A DNA stretch of 64,000 nt from Helicobacter sp. (GCF_022770205.1 NZ_JALEIK010000027.1:17423-81422), one strand, 5' to 3'. Shown: positions 1 to 8,982, counted from the first letter of the stretch. The notes: generated by a model from the letters alone, not told the origin. A program made the numbers and translations.

Positions 1-101
1 AATTCATCGCCTAATTGCACAAGTAAAATAGCAATTTTTTCTGCCATTGAGAGTTCATCGTATTGGGATTGTTGGCGTGGGCTTAGTGAGATGGAAGGCA
101 T
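1..101 (-). CDS. fliG: Flagellar motor switch protein FliG (N-terminal part)
   Basis: Only about the first 33 codons lie in the window; the gene runs off the left edge. Translated on the minus strand it begins MPSISLSPRQQSQYDELSMA and continues with KIAILLVQLGDE, typical of FliG N-termini. FliG sits on the cytoplasmic face of the MS ring, couples it to the C-ring and takes part in torque generation. The ATG at 101-99 overlaps the fliF stop by one base (TAATG), so the two are translationally coupled, and their products bind each other. An AGGAGG-like ribosome binding site precedes the start inside fliF. Confidence 0.9.
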   Translation of the reverse strand, partial: MPSISLSPRQQSQYDELSMAEKIAILLVQLGDE

Positions 102-1819
102 TAGCGTTTTCCTCCTATGTTGTCAAACCCTAGTTCATCGTGCACTAGTGTTTGGAATAAGTTTGCAAGATCAGTTGGTTTTTCTGCTGCAAGATCTTTG
201 ATTTTTTCAAGTAGCACATTATACTTGATTTCATCTTCGTTTGCACCACTTCCAAAGCCAAGTTGATCTTCAATTCTACGACGCATTTCATTGAGGCGAT
301 CGTTATTTTCTTCTTCGTCATCGTCAATTTTAATAAGCGATTCCAACTCCTCTTCTTCATCTGCTTTTGCTTCAAGCATACGCTCGCTAAAGGGAACAAT
401 CACTTTTTTGTAAAAGAAGAAGAGTATGATGCCTACAAGCACATATTTAAGCAGCGGCATAAATGGCTCTAAAAGTTTTGTAGAAGTTTCTAAGAATCGC
501 TCTAAGGGTGTGCGCCCTTTAAATCCTGCAAGCTGTCCGTTTAATTGGAAATTGCTAACAGAAACTTCATCGCCTCTTTGCTCATTGTATCCGATTGCTT
601 GGCGCACAAGGGCGGAGATTTTTGTCATCTCTTCTTCGTTTAAAGCGATGTATTTGAGTTGCTCTACACCTTCTGCATTGAGTTCTCTTTCATAGCGTCC
701 ATCCACAACCACAGCAGCAGATAATCTACGGATTGTAGCAAACTCTCCTTTAATATTAGAGATGGTTTTGCTGATTTCAAAATTTGTTGTGTTTTGTGTT
801 TTTTCGTATTTTTCCTTTGTGTCATCATCCTCTAGCCCTTGCACAGGACCTATGTTGCTCACCACTCCGGGCACTCCGCCAATTTCTTTAGGGCGGAATC
901 CTTCACGCTTTTCTTCTAAATCTTGAATGCTGCGCACAACATTATTGGGATCATAAAATTCTTGTGTGCTTTCTTTTTGCGCGAAGTCAAATTCTGCAGT
1001 AACTTTTGCTACAACACCATCTTTGCCCCCCGTGATTGGAGATAGGATATTGACAATTTTTGCTTCTAAAGCGTGTTCAAAATCTGTTTTATAGCGCAGT
1101 TGTGCTACTGCTAAATCTCTAGCACCGCCTAATTCATCAAGCTCGCTTAGGGGTTCTCCCCTTTCATTGACAACTTCTACATTTTGGATGGTTAGGTTTG
1201 GCACAGCGGAAGAAACAATGTTTTTAATCCCTGAAATTTGCTTAGGTGTTAGGGTTTGTGCAGGCTTAAAGACAAGCACAACAGAAGCAGTTGGCGGGGT
1301 TTGTTCACTAACAAAGACGGTTTTTTCAGGTTGGGCTAAATGCACGGTTGCTTTTTGGATGGGTGCTAGGCTTTCAATTGTGCGGGCTAATTCACCTTCA
1401 ATTGCGCGCAGGTATTTAATGCGTTGGTCAAAATCTGTCGCACCAAAATCTTTTGTGTCAAAGATTTCAAAACCAATTTTGCTACTTTTTGGGATTCCGT
1501 TGCTTGCAAGCTTCATTCTCTCTTCATAAACAAATTCTTGCGGAACTAGAATCGTATTGTCTTTTGGGATTTTGTAGGGAATCTTATCTTGCTGGAGTTG
1601 CTGGACAATGAGTGCGCCATCTTCTGGGCTAACTCCTTCAAATAAAACGGCATAACCCGGATATAAGATTCCAGCTTTGTTGTTGGTAGAATTCCATACG
1701 ATAAGCCCCGAGATAAATCCTACCACAACAACAATTGTTGCTAAAATGACAATTTTTTGTTTTTTGTTTAGCTTTTTATAAAGGCTTCTAATCTGCTCAA
1801 AAAGTATTTTTAAATCCAA
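101..1819 (-). CDS. fliF: Flagellar MS-ring protein FliF
   Basis: FliF (572 aa) polymerises into the inner-membrane MS ring, the base of the flagellar motor and housing of the export gate. One transmembrane helix lies near residues 22-44 and a second near residues 455-475, flanking a large periplasmic region, as the family requires. The tail is acidic (EEEELESLIKIDDDEEEN) and ends in the helical segment that binds FliG. Length is normal. It starts 10 bp after hisC and overlaps fliG by one base, so hisC-fliF-fliG are probably co-transcribed. The same hisC-fliF-fliG order occurs in Campylobacter. Confidence 0.97.
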   Translation of the reverse strand: MDLKILFEQIRSLYKKLNKKQKIVILATIVVVVGFISGLIVWNSTNNKAGILYPGYAVLFEGVSPEDGALIVQQLQQDKIPYKIPKDNTILVPQEFVYEERMKLASNGIPKSSKIGFEIFDTKDFGATDFDQRIKYLRAIEGELARTIESLAPIQKATVHLAQPEKTVFVSEQTPPTASVVLVFKPAQTLTPKQISGIKNIVSSAVPNLTIQNVEVVNERGEPLSELDELGGARDLAVAQLRYKTDFEHALEAKIVNILSPITGGKDGVVAKVTAEFDFAQKESTQEFYDPNNVVRSIQDLEEKREGFRPKEIGGVPGVVSNIGPVQGLEDDDTKEKYEKTQNTTNFEISKTISNIKGEFATIRRLSAAVVVDGRYERELNAEGVEQLKYIALNEEEMTKISALVRQAIGYNEQRGDEVSVSNFQLNGQLAGFKGRTPLERFLETSTKLLEPFMPLLKYVLVGIILFFFYKKVIVPFSERMLEAKADEEEELESLIKIDDDEEENNDRLNEMRRRIEDQLGFGSGANEDEIKYNVLLEKIKDLAAEKPTDLANLFQTLVHDELGFDNIGGKR

Positions 1820-1829
1820 GTTTTATTGC

Positions 1830-2933
1830 CTACTTTTGTTTAAGATAAGTGTTAAAAAGTGTGAAAAACTTTTCGTTTTGCTTTGGTGTGCCTATGGTTA
1901 TTCTAATAGCGTTTAAACCATAGCTTGCTAGATTTCTAATAATCATCCCTTGTTTAAATAAATGCTCTGCAATTTCTGTGGAATTTATCGGTGTGTTAAA
2001 ATAATAGGCGATGAAGTTTGCATAACTTGGCGTAAATTTAAAGCCTTTTTCTTTAGCAAAATTTTCAAATAAAGGCATTTGTTCTAAATTATTTTCTATG
2101 CTTTTTTTAAGATGTGCTTTGTCTTTTAGTGCTGCAAGGGCTGCTGCAAGCGATGGAGTGGTGACATTAAAAGGGGGGCGCAACTTCGCAAGTGCTTGGA
2201 TGATTGTAGGATTTGCGATTCCATATCCTATGCGCATTCCGCCTAGTCCATAGACTTTAGAAAATGTGCCTGTGTAAATCACATTTGAAAAAGTATGAAT
2301 CAATGCTTTTGGGTCAAGTGCTTTATTGGAATCCTTCGCTTTTGCGTATTCTTGGTATGCACCATCAATCACAACCAAGCAATTAGAATCAATCTGTCTT
2401 AAAAAATCAAAGATTTCTTTAGCATCTAAGCATTCTCCTAGCGGATTATTGGGAGTGCAAAGAAAAATGATTGCAGGCTTATGCAAGCTATAAGCGTCTA
2501 AAAATTCTTCTAAATTATGTGTAGGGCTTGGCGTGCGTATGATTTCAGCTCCAATGGCTTTTGCATAGATTTCATACATTGCAAAAGTGGTTTTTGCCAT
2601 TAAGACTTTGCTTGTGTGGTTTGCTTTAGCGTGGAGACAAAATTCAAGGATTTGATCGCTTCCTGCACCAATAATTAGAGTGTCTTTTGCCACATTAAAA
2701 TGTTTTGCTAAGGCTTCTTTGAGCGCATACATAGAATCATCAGGATAGAAATGCGCATCTTGTGCAACTTTAATGATTGCTTCTATTGCCTTTTTGCTAG
2801 CCCCTAGCGGATTTTCATTAGATGCAAGTTTAACCACTGCATCTTTTGAGATTCCATATTCTCTTACCACAAGTTCAATAGGCAGCCCTGCTTCATATGT
2901 TTTAATGGAATCTAAAGTTGCATTAAAAGTCAT
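1830..2933 (-). CDS. hisC: Histidinol-phosphate aminotransferase
   Basis: HisC (367 aa) is a PLP-dependent class II aminotransferase converting imidazole acetol phosphate and glutamate to histidinol phosphate. Visible marks are the N-terminal substrate loop KLASNENPLGAS, the Asp segment VVIDGAYQEYA that contacts the PLP ring, the Schiff-base lysine in TGTFSKVYGLGG and the arginine of MRIGYGI. The C-terminal Arg segment (LNAIRITIGT) is also present. It heads a unit with fliF and fliG, an amino acid gene transcribed with flagellar genes. Because H. pylori lacks most of the his pathway, this gene argues for another Helicobacter lineage. Confidence 0.95.
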   Translation of the reverse strand: MTFNATLDSIKTYEAGLPIELVVREYGISKDAVVKLASNENPLGASKKAIEAIIKVAQDAHFYPDDSMYALKEALAKHFNVAKDTLIIGAGSDQILEFCLHAKANHTSKVLMAKTTFAMYEIYAKAIGAEIIRTPSPTHNLEEFLDAYSLHKPAIIFLCTPNNPLGECLDAKEIFDFLRQIDSNCLVVIDGAYQEYAKAKDSNKALDPKALIHTFSNVIYTGTFSKVYGLGGMRIGYGIANPTIIQALAKLRPPFNVTTPSLAAALAALKDKAHLKKSIENNLEQMPLFENFAKEKGFKFTPSYANFIAYYFNTPINSTEIAEHLFKQGMIIRNLASYGLNAIRITIGTPKQNEKFFTLFNTYLKQK

Positions 2934-2963
2934 TGTTTAAAACCCCAAGAAAAATAATCAGTT

Positions 2964-2969
2964 ATTGTA
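2964..2969 (-). promoter_or_regulatory. Putative extended -10 promoter for hisC-fliF-fliG
   Basis: On the minus strand a T-run followed by TGCTACAAT lies about 30 bp before the hisC ATG. This matches the Campylobacterota sigma70 pattern, a T-rich upstream stretch plus an extended TG-N-TANAAT box rather than a clear -35. The same T-run plus TGCTACAAT string precedes thrS in this window. Confidence 0.55.
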
Positions 2970-2995
2970 GCAAAAAAATTAATAAAGCACAAAAA

Positions 2996-4432
2996 CTATA
3001 AAATCATCCGCATCGTATCAATGAATTGATTAATATTGCCTTGCGTAACATAGTAATCTACACCTTTTTTCCTGATGTCTGTAAGTGCGATGTTGCTAGT
3101 GTTTTTGGGGAGGATTGCGCAAAATTTTGGAGTGCAGAGAGTTGTGCTAAAGAGTTCAATATATTTTTGTATAAAACTTAGAATATTCATTTCACACACT
3201 TCCCATTCCATAATGACAATGTGGTAATCCACAGGATTAGAAATGCTTAAATGGTTGTATGGGTCATTAGAAGTTGTGATTTGTAAATCCTTATCAAAAT
3301 TTTTCAAATATTCTTTATAACGCCTGCTATCGTCTTTTGAGCTTTGGATTAAGAGAATGTTTTTTTTAGAAAAGGTTTCTAGGTATTTTAAAAGATTAAA
3401 GAGTTCTTTAATTTCATTGCGGATTTTGTTTTTATCTAGGCTGTATAAAAAGTATTTTAGAAATGTTTTTGAGCTATAAGTGCCTGTGATTCCAGCCTTG
3501 ATAAAAAACCTTCTTACGCTTAAACTGCGCTTTGCTCTTTCCCAAAGTAATGTGTCTAAATCATAGGCTTTTGCATTTAGGAGTTTGATAAAATCTTGTT
3601 TTAGTGTGTTTGTTAGCGGGAGATAGTTTCTTAAAAATGTTTCAAAATGCTCTTTGGAGAATGTATCCCTTGCTTGAGTGGCTTTAGCAAGCTTCTCTTT
3701 CTCTTCAGAGAGATATTGGAGCAAATCTACATAGCGTTTGCGGAGTTTTTTAAGATTGCTTAGGGCTTGTGCGTAGGCGGCGCTGTTTGTATCGGTGCGT
3801 TTTGCAAATTGATCTTCCATAGTTTTTAGTGCTGTTCCCATAGTGGATTGTTGGATTGTTGTGCTTTTGATTAGGGATTGTGTGCTTTCAATGAGTTCTT
3901 CCATTTTTACAAATTCTATTTGGCGCGCTAAAAAAATTTTTTGATAGGAGTATTGCGGAGGATAAGAGACTTTTTTAGCAAAGGATTCGTATTCTCTATC
4001 CAATGCACTAAGCTCTGATTTTAGGCTTGTTAAAGTGGCATTTGAAATGGTGCTATCTAGCTCAAAGAGATTATTATAAGCGGTAAATAAAAAGCGTTTA
4101 ATGCGTAAAAAATCTAAATCTTTTTTAGAGTCAATGTCTTTTTTGTGGTGCTTAATGAGATTTTCAACACCGCCAAAATGCTCATAAATGCACTCTTTAA
4201 TGCTATGTGTTTGGCGGATGGTAAAAGCTTGATTGGGATTTTTTTTAGGACGCACGAGAATGACTTGTATTTTGTCGTTGTTGAGTTCAAATTCAACTTC
4301 CATATTGGGTGTGATGTCTTTAAAATCTGCATCCCATACGCTCAAATCAAATGCAAAGCGTCGTTTATTGCGCGCTTGTTCAATCAAACCGCTTTTTGTT
4401 TGTGTGTTTAGTCCAATTAAATAACCAACCAT
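2996..4432 (-). CDS. Unknown protein with cold-shock-like N-terminus and degenerate receiver-like C-terminus
   Basis: A 478-residue protein I do not recognise by name. Residues 1-60 look like an OB-fold of the cold-shock type: a G-x-I strand, the segment NKRRFAFDLSVWD, then ITPNMEVEFELNND. The middle, about residues 90-340, is helical and charged with coiled-coil stretches. The last 120 residues follow the order of a response-regulator receiver (ILLIQSSKDD, then HIVIMEWEV, AILPKNTSN and KGVDYYVTQ). However, the phospho-acceptor Asp and the conserved Lys are not apparent. Cytoplasmic, with no signal peptide. It lies 33 bp after pgeF in the mreB-like/pgeF unit. A role in signalling or RNA binding is only inference. 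Confidence 0.6.
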   Translation of the reverse strand: MVGYLIGLNTQTKSGLIEQARNKRRFAFDLSVWDADFKDITPNMEVEFELNNDKIQVILVRPKKNPNQAFTIRQTHSIKECIYEHFGGVENLIKHHKKDIDSKKDLDFLRIKRFLFTAYNNLFELDSTISNATLTSLKSELSALDREYESFAKKVSYPPQYSYQKIFLARQIEFVKMEELIESTQSLIKSTTIQQSTMGTALKTMEDQFAKRTDTNSAAYAQALSNLKKLRKRYVDLLQYLSEEKEKLAKATQARDTFSKEHFETFLRNYLPLTNTLKQDFIKLLNAKAYDLDTLLWERAKRSLSVRRFFIKAGITGTYSSKTFLKYFLYSLDKNKIRNEIKELFNLLKYLETFSKKNILLIQSSKDDSRRYKEYLKNFDKDLQITTSNDPYNHLSISNPVDYHIVIMEWEVCEMNILSFIQKYIELFSTTLCTPKFCAILPKNTSNIALTDIRKKGVDYYVTQGNINQFIDTMRMIL

Positions 4433-4465
4433 TCCCTTAACCCTTTAAAAGCTAAAACATTTCAA

Positions 4466-5185
4466 TTATATTAAAGACGCAAAAAGGGCAAAACGCCCGC
4501 AGTTAGAATCTCGCCGATAGGAGAAAAAGCTTGCATCGCAGCAAGTGCATTGTGGAGCGATGCTGTAGTTTTTGAGAGTGTATGTTTCTAATTGTGCTTT
4601 AATGGTGGCAATTAAATCTAAATAAAGTTTTCCATTACGCAAAATTCTGCCTTTTTCTAAAATATCCCCGTTAAAAACCTCTTCTTTTACTTCATAGCAA
4701 CAATTTCTAATGGAAGGTCCAACAAAGATAAAAATAGCACTTAAGCAACTATGGAATCGCTTTTGTAAAAGCTCTAGTGCATTAATTAGGATTCCATTTT
4801 GTAAGCCAACACGCCCAGCGTGGAGTAAAATTAGAATCTTTTTTTGTGTATCAAAAAGCAAAATAGGATTACAATCTGCAACCATAACCATACCGATAAT
4901 GCCTTTTTGTGTGATTAAGATTCCATCTCCTTTGCCTAAAAATCCTCCCGATTTTGCTTCTATGATAGTGTTTCCGTGTATTTGATGGAGATAGGCTAGG
5001 TTTTCTAATTGAAAAGGCGAGATTAAGGCACTTCTGTTTTGTAGAATACTCTCTTTAGAATCACTGCCAAAGGCAACATTAAGCGGAGCGTGGCTTAGGA
5101 ATGCAGAAACGCCATTAGGTGTTTTGATATGTGTTTTTTGTGTGCATATAGTGGGATAAGGTTTTAAAGTGTTATTTGGAATCAT
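4466..5185 (-). CDS. pgeF: YfiH/PgeF-family laccase-domain protein (peptidoglycan editing factor)
   Basis: 239 aa, of the multicopper polyphenol oxidase (Cu-oxidase_4) family. Members have purine nucleoside phosphorylase/adenosine deaminase activity in LACC1-type proteins and a peptidoglycan-precursor quality-control role in E. coli. Family ligands are visible: the His of YLHQIHGN, the Cys of VADCNPILL and the His of LLHAGRVGLQNGI. The usual HAGWRG is HAGRVG here, so the Trp is missing. The C-terminal CTCCDASFFSYRRD is typical. Its ATG overlaps the mreB-like stop by four bases (ATGA), linking it to a cell-shape gene. Confidence 0.85.
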   Translation of the reverse strand: MIPNNTLKPYPTICTQKTHIKTPNGVSAFLSHAPLNVAFGSDSKESILQNRSALISPFQLENLAYLHQIHGNTIIEAKSGGFLGKGDGILITQKGIIGMVMVADCNPILLFDTQKKILILLHAGRVGLQNGILINALELLQKRFHSCLSAIFIFVGPSIRNCCYEVKEEVFNGDILEKGRILRNGKLYLDLIATIKAQLETYTLKNYSIAPQCTCCDASFFSYRRDSNCGRFALFASLI

Positions 5186-6177
5186 AATTCTTGGTCATAA
5201 TCTGCATAGTTTTGCATAATTAAATAAGTCCCTTTGGAGATGTCTAATAAAGGATTTGGTGAGAGATTAATCTTTATTTTTAATTCTTCTTCTAAATAGT
5301 CTTTTAGTCCCTGCATCAAGGCTAATCCTCCTGTTAGCACTGCTCCATCGTCAATTAAATCCGGTGCAACTTGTGGTGGAGCTTCGTGGATGGCTTCTAA
5401 AATCACACGCTTGATTTTTTCCATACTTTTTAAGAGGAGATTTTTAAAGTCATTAAGCTGTAATTCATAGGCAATGGGCATTCCGTTGATGAGGTTTTTT
5501 GCGCTAATGTTAATGCTAGGATTATCTGAGAAGACATTGATGCTATGTTTAATGTTCTCTGCGATATCTTTACTAATGCTAATGCTTTTGTTGTGGCGAC
5601 AAAATTCCATAATGGCATAATCCATAAAATCTCCTGCCTCTTTAGTGAAGGCACTTGTTACAAGCCCTCCTAAAGAAATGATGCTAGCTTCTACAAGCCC
5701 CCCGCCAGCGTCAATAACCATTTTTGCGCGTGCAGTGCTAATATCAAGCCCAGCACCTACACTAGCACTAAAGGGATATTCTATCAAAAAAACTTCCTTT
5801 GCGCCTGCAAGCATTGTGGCTTCATACAAAGAGTGGCGTTCTACTTGCGTCAAATTTTGAGGAATGCTGATTCCAACTCTAGGGGCTAAAGAGTTTGTTT
5901 TTCCTTTCTCAATCAAGGCTTGCATAAAGATTTTTGTGGTTTCAAAATCACTAATTGCTCCTTTTGAAATGGGATTAATCACGCTAATTTCTCGTGGCGC
6001 ACGCCCTAGCATTTTTTTTGCGTGATTGCCAATAGCTAGTGTGCGTGTGCTGTTGTATTTATTTTCTAGTGCAATGCAGGTTGCTTCGCAAAATAGCACT
6101 TCATCAGTATTGTTGCGCACAATGGTATTTGCTGTCCCTAAATCCACTGCAATATCGGTTCTATCAAATAAAGCCAT
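5182..6177 (-). CDS. Divergent MreB-like actin homologue
   Basis: 331 aa with the MreB fold motifs: phosphate-1 loop VDLGTANTIV, the connect region FLIEYPFSASVGAGLD, phosphate-2 loop MVIDAGGGLVEASI and adenosine motif VLTGGLALMQGLKD. MreB forms membrane-associated filaments that guide lateral wall synthesis. Several usually invariant stretches differ, for instance LFCEATCIAL in place of the LNEPSVVA-type strand and IPQNLTQVERHSLYEA. No mreC follows, whereas canonical mreB normally precedes mreC. It overlaps pgeF instead. I read it as a paralogue or a fast-evolving orthologue; MreB family membership is secure, its role is not. Confidence 0.8.
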   Translation of the reverse strand: MALFDRTDIAVDLGTANTIVRNNTDEVLFCEATCIALENKYNSTRTLAIGNHAKKMLGRAPREISVINPISKGAISDFETTKIFMQALIEKGKTNSLAPRVGISIPQNLTQVERHSLYEATMLAGAKEVFLIEYPFSASVGAGLDISTARAKMVIDAGGGLVEASIISLGGLVTSAFTKEAGDFMDYAIMEFCRHNKSISISKDIAENIKHSINVFSDNPSINISAKNLINGMPIAYELQLNDFKNLLLKSMEKIKRVILEAIHEAPPQVAPDLIDDGAVLTGGLALMQGLKDYLEEELKIKINLSPNPLLDISKGTYLIMQNYADYDQEL

Positions 6178-6242
6178 AAAATCCCAATCTAAATTTTTGG
6201 GGAATTATACATTAATAAATAGTAAATTTTATGCGTTTTTGT

Positions 6243-6248
6243 TATAAT
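6243..6248 (+). promoter_or_regulatory. Putative sigma70 -10 box for the Ste24 protease gene
   Basis: A perfect TATAAT preceded by a T-rich stretch lies about 65 bp before the ATG at 6314, in the gap between the divergent mreB-like and protease genes. Confidence 0.55.
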
Positions 6249-6313
6249 GGAGGCGGGTTTATTGGATTTTGCTAGTGAGTTTAGGCAAATTTAAATGATT
6301 GCAAGGGTTTTTA

Positions 6314-7525
6314 ATGTTTATTTTTCTGTGTTATGCGTTATTTTTGAGTGTTCCAAAGATTGTTTTGTCTGTGCTTCAGTTAGGTTTTTTAAAACAAGAG
6401 GGCGCAAAAGAGCCTTATATCTTAGAGAGAACAAAATTCATCCAAGCTGCGCGCTATGCAACTTTGCGTGAGAGATTAAGCATCATAAGCACGCTTTTGG
6501 ATTTAGGGTTTGTTGGTTTTTGGCTTTTGTATGGATTTAGAGAGTTAGAAAATGTGCTAGATTTTTCCCCCTTAGTGGAATCTGTGGTATTTGTGCTTTG
6601 TTTTTTGGTGGTGCAAGCGTTGGTAGCTTTACCCTTAAGTGCGTATCAAACTTTAGTGGTGGATAGGGAGTTTGGCTTTGCTAAGGGGGGAGTGAAGCTT
6701 TTTATAAAGGATACTTTAAAATCTTTTGCGTTGCTTTTAGTAATTGGGGGAATCTTAATTTTTGCGTTTAGTTGGATGATTTTAAATGTGGAAAATTGGG
6801 AGCTTTATGCTTTTATATTGGGAGTTGTGTTGATTGTAAGTCTTAATATGCTTTATCCAATAGTCATTGCGCCTTTGTTTAATAAATTTTCACCTTTAGA
6901 AAATGCAGAGTTAAAAGAAGCGATTAATGCTTTGCTTGTGCGTGTTGGATTTAAAAGTGAGGGTGTGTTTGTGATGGATGCTTCTAAAAGAGATGGACGA
7001 TTGAATGCCTATTTTGCTGGGCTTGGGAGAGCAAAAAGAGTGATTTTGTTTGATACGCTATTAGATAAGATTTCTCCTGCATCACTCTTAGCGGTGTTAG
7101 GACACGAATTAGGACATTTTAAGCACTATGATCTTTATAAAATGATGGTGTTCATTCTTGGATTCTTTGCCATTCTTGTGTTTTTTGTGGCAAATCTACC
7201 AGAGGCACTTTTTGCTAGTGCAAACTTAGAAGTAAGCGCGCAAGCAAATCTTGTCTTTTTATTGATTTTAAGTGCGCCTTTTGGATTTTATTTTATGCTT
7301 ATAGTGAATTTTTTAAGTTGTAAAAATGAGTTTAATGCGGATAAATTTGGAGCAAGTTTAACAACAAAGGAAGATTTAGCAAATGCTTTGCTTGTGCTTG
7401 TTAAAGAGAATAATTCCTTTCCACTTGCACATCCTTTATATATGCGTTTTTATTATAGCCATCCGCCCTTAATGGCAAGGCTTATTGCTTTAGATTGTGG
7501 GCATTTGGGAAAAAGTGTAGCATAG
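6314..7525 (+). CDS. Ste24-type M48 zinc metalloprotease
   Basis: Integral-membrane peptidase of the M48A (Ste24/CAAX protease 1-like) family, 403 aa from the ATG at 6314. I prefer this ATG to the upstream TTG at 6299 because AAGGG at 6303-6307 gives a good spacing. The zinc motif HELGHFKHYD is at about residue 264, with the downstream Glu ligand in FLSCKNEFNADKFG. About seven hydrophobic segments surround the active site, as in Ste24. Bacterial members probably clear membrane or lipoprotein substrates, since prenylated proteins are absent; that is inference. prmC follows 15 bp downstream. Confidence 0.9.
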   Translation: MFIFLCYALFLSVPKIVLSVLQLGFLKQEGAKEPYILERTKFIQAARYATLRERLSIISTLLDLGFVGFWLLYGFRELENVLDFSPLVESVVFVLCFLVVQALVALPLSAYQTLVVDREFGFAKGGVKLFIKDTLKSFALLLVIGGILIFAFSWMILNVENWELYAFILGVVLIVSLNMLYPIVIAPLFNKFSPLENAELKEAINALLVRVGFKSEGVFVMDASKRDGRLNAYFAGLGRAKRVILFDTLLDKISPASLLAVLGHELGHFKHYDLYKMMVFILGFFAILVFFVANLPEALFASANLEVSAQANLVFLLILSAPFGFYFMLIVNFLSCKNEFNADKFGASLTTKEDLANALLVLVKENNSFPLAHPLYMRFYYSHPPLMARLIALDCGHLGKSVA

Positions 7526-7540
7526 GGGTGAAGGGTAAAG

Positions 7541-8389
7541 ATGCGTGGAACTATTGCAGGATTGTTAAATGTTGGCACACAGATTCTGCAACACAATGCA
7601 ATAATGCGCCCACGCTTAGAAGCAGAGGTTTTATTAGGCTTTGTGTTGGGGCTACAAAGAGTGGAGTTGCACGCACATTTTGATCGCATTGTGGAATCTT
7701 TTTTTGTAGAATCGTATTTTAGGCTGCTTAAACGCCGCGCAAATCACGAGCCTATGGAGTATTTAATAGAAAAGGTGAGTTTTTATGGCGAGGAGCTATA
7801 CATTTCTTATGGTGCTTTGATTCCGCGTCCTGAAACAGAGATTTTAGTGGATAAAGCATTGCAATTAATTTTAGATAAAGATTGTAAAAATATTGCAGAA
7901 ATTGGTGTGGGAAGTGGCGCGATTAGCGTGATGCTAGCGCATTTAAGCAAGGATTTAAAAAGCGATTCCAACTTTTATGCTAGCGATATTTCCCCTGAAG
8001 CCTTGTTTAATGCCTGTGTGAATAGGGAAAAATTTAGGGTGAAAAATTTAAGTTTGCATTTGGGTGCGTATTTGGATTTTAATGCAAAGCTTAGGATTAA
8101 TTTTGATGTTTTGGTGTCAAATCCGCCTTATATTAAAGAAGGCGAGATGCTTCCAAAATCTCTATCCTATGAGCCACAAAAAGCACTTTTTGGAGGGGAG
8201 AAGGGTGATGAGATGCTGTGCCATATTATTGACTTGGCGCAAGAGAATCGCATTCCATATTTGCTTTGTGAGATGGGCTATAATCAAAAAGAGAGCATTA
8301 AGGTGCATTTAAGCAATATCCCCCATAAAAGTGTGGAGTTTTATAAGGATTTAGCGGGGCTAGATCGTGGCTTTGTGATTAGTTTTTAG
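7541..8389 (+). CDS. prmC: Release factor N5-glutamine methyltransferase
   Basis: PrmC (HemK, 282 aa) methylates the Gln of the GGQ motif of RF1 and RF2 with S-adenosylmethionine. The SAM-binding loop IAEIGVGSGAISVML is visible near residues 125-140, and the substrate-binding NPPY sits at residues 194-197 (LVSNPPYIKEGE). The N-terminal helical domain and the linker IPRPETEILVD are typical. It is downstream of the Ste24 gene in the same direction, a pairing I also recall from H. pylori. The end converges on the next minus-strand gene with only six bases between. Confidence 0.95.
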   Translation: MRGTIAGLLNVGTQILQHNAIMRPRLEAEVLLGFVLGLQRVELHAHFDRIVESFFVESYFRLLKRRANHEPMEYLIEKVSFYGEELYISYGALIPRPETEILVDKALQLILDKDCKNIAEIGVGSGAISVMLAHLSKDLKSDSNFYASDISPEALFNACVNREKFRVKNLSLHLGAYLDFNAKLRINFDVLVSNPPYIKEGEMLPKSLSYEPQKALFGGEKGDEMLCHIIDLAQENRIPYLLCEMGYNQKESIKVHLSNIPHKSVEFYKDLAGLDRGFVISF

Positions 8390-8395
8390 CGATTC

Positions 8396-8773
8396 CTATG
8401 TAAAGATAACTCCATCAATTCCGTATTCTATGGCGTTTTCAATTTGCTTCTCTTGTGTGATGCACAACAATATCTTTGCGTCAAAGAGATAGGTTTCTGC
8501 AAGTTTTTGTAAATGCCTTGCAAATGTTAAGTCAGAAGTTAGTAAGTAGTGTGCGCCTAGATTAATCAAAAGCATCGCTTCTGTAATATTTGCTGGGATA
8601 ACTCCAAAGTTTAGATGGTTGTCTTGGCAGTATTTTGCCAATTGTAAAAGTGTAGTAGAGTCGCTATGGGTTAAGATTAAAAAATCATTTGGCAATGTAT
8701 TTTGGATTTTAGTTTTTTCTGTTGCAAAAATAAGATTTAAAGGTGTGATTAAGGGGTGGTTTAAGATTAGCAT
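8396..8773 (-). CDS. Small conserved protein, TIM-barrel-like fragment, end of tat/queA operon
   Basis: 125 aa from the ATG at 8773, preferred because AAGGA sits about nine bases upstream; ATG 8782 or TTG 8794 would lack spacing. The sequence alternates strands and helices (LNFGVIPANITEAMLLINLG, HYLLTSDLTF, ILLCITQEKQ, GIDGVIFT), like part of a KDPG-aldolase or indole-glycerol-phosphate synthase barrel. It is too short for a whole enzyme and I see no catalytic lysine. It overlaps the upstream gene by seven bases. The position matches a hypothetical gene at the end of the same operon in H. pylori. Function unknown. Confidence 0.7.
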   Translation of the reverse strand: MLILNHPLITPLNLIFATEKTKIQNTLPNDFLILTHSDSTTLLQLAKYCQDNHLNFGVIPANITEAMLLINLGAHYLLTSDLTFARHLQKLAETYLFDAKILLCITQEKQIENAIEYGIDGVIFT

Positions 8774-8982
8774 TGTGCGCATTCCTTGGAGCAATAGTAT
8801 TTGCCATCTTGAAGAATTGCTTCATCGCTTGAAACATAAGTGCCACATTTTGAGCATTCTAATAGAATGGAATCTTTTTGATGTTTTTTTTCTTTGTCTT
8901 CTTGTTTTGGGGATTTTGGTTTTTTAAAAAAGAAATAATAGATTCCAACAATGCAGAGTGCAAAAATAATCCATTTTAACAT
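8767..8982 (-). CDS. PP0621-like membrane-anchored small zinc-finger protein
   Basis: 71 aa. One N-terminal transmembrane helix (LKWIIFALCIVGIYYFFF) is followed by a charged linker and a C-terminal four-cysteine knuckle (ECSKCGTYVSSDEA, then YYCSKECAQC) likely to bind one zinc. This arrangement fits the PP0621 family of unknown function. It overlaps rsmG upstream and the TIM-barrel-like gene downstream by seven bases each, so translation is probably coupled. Small size, a clear membrane anchor and intact cysteines indicate a real gene. Confidence 0.8.
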   Translation of the reverse strand: MLKWIIFALCIVGIYYFFFKKPKSPKQEDKEKKHQKDSILLECSKCGTYVSSDEAILQDGKYYCSKECAQC

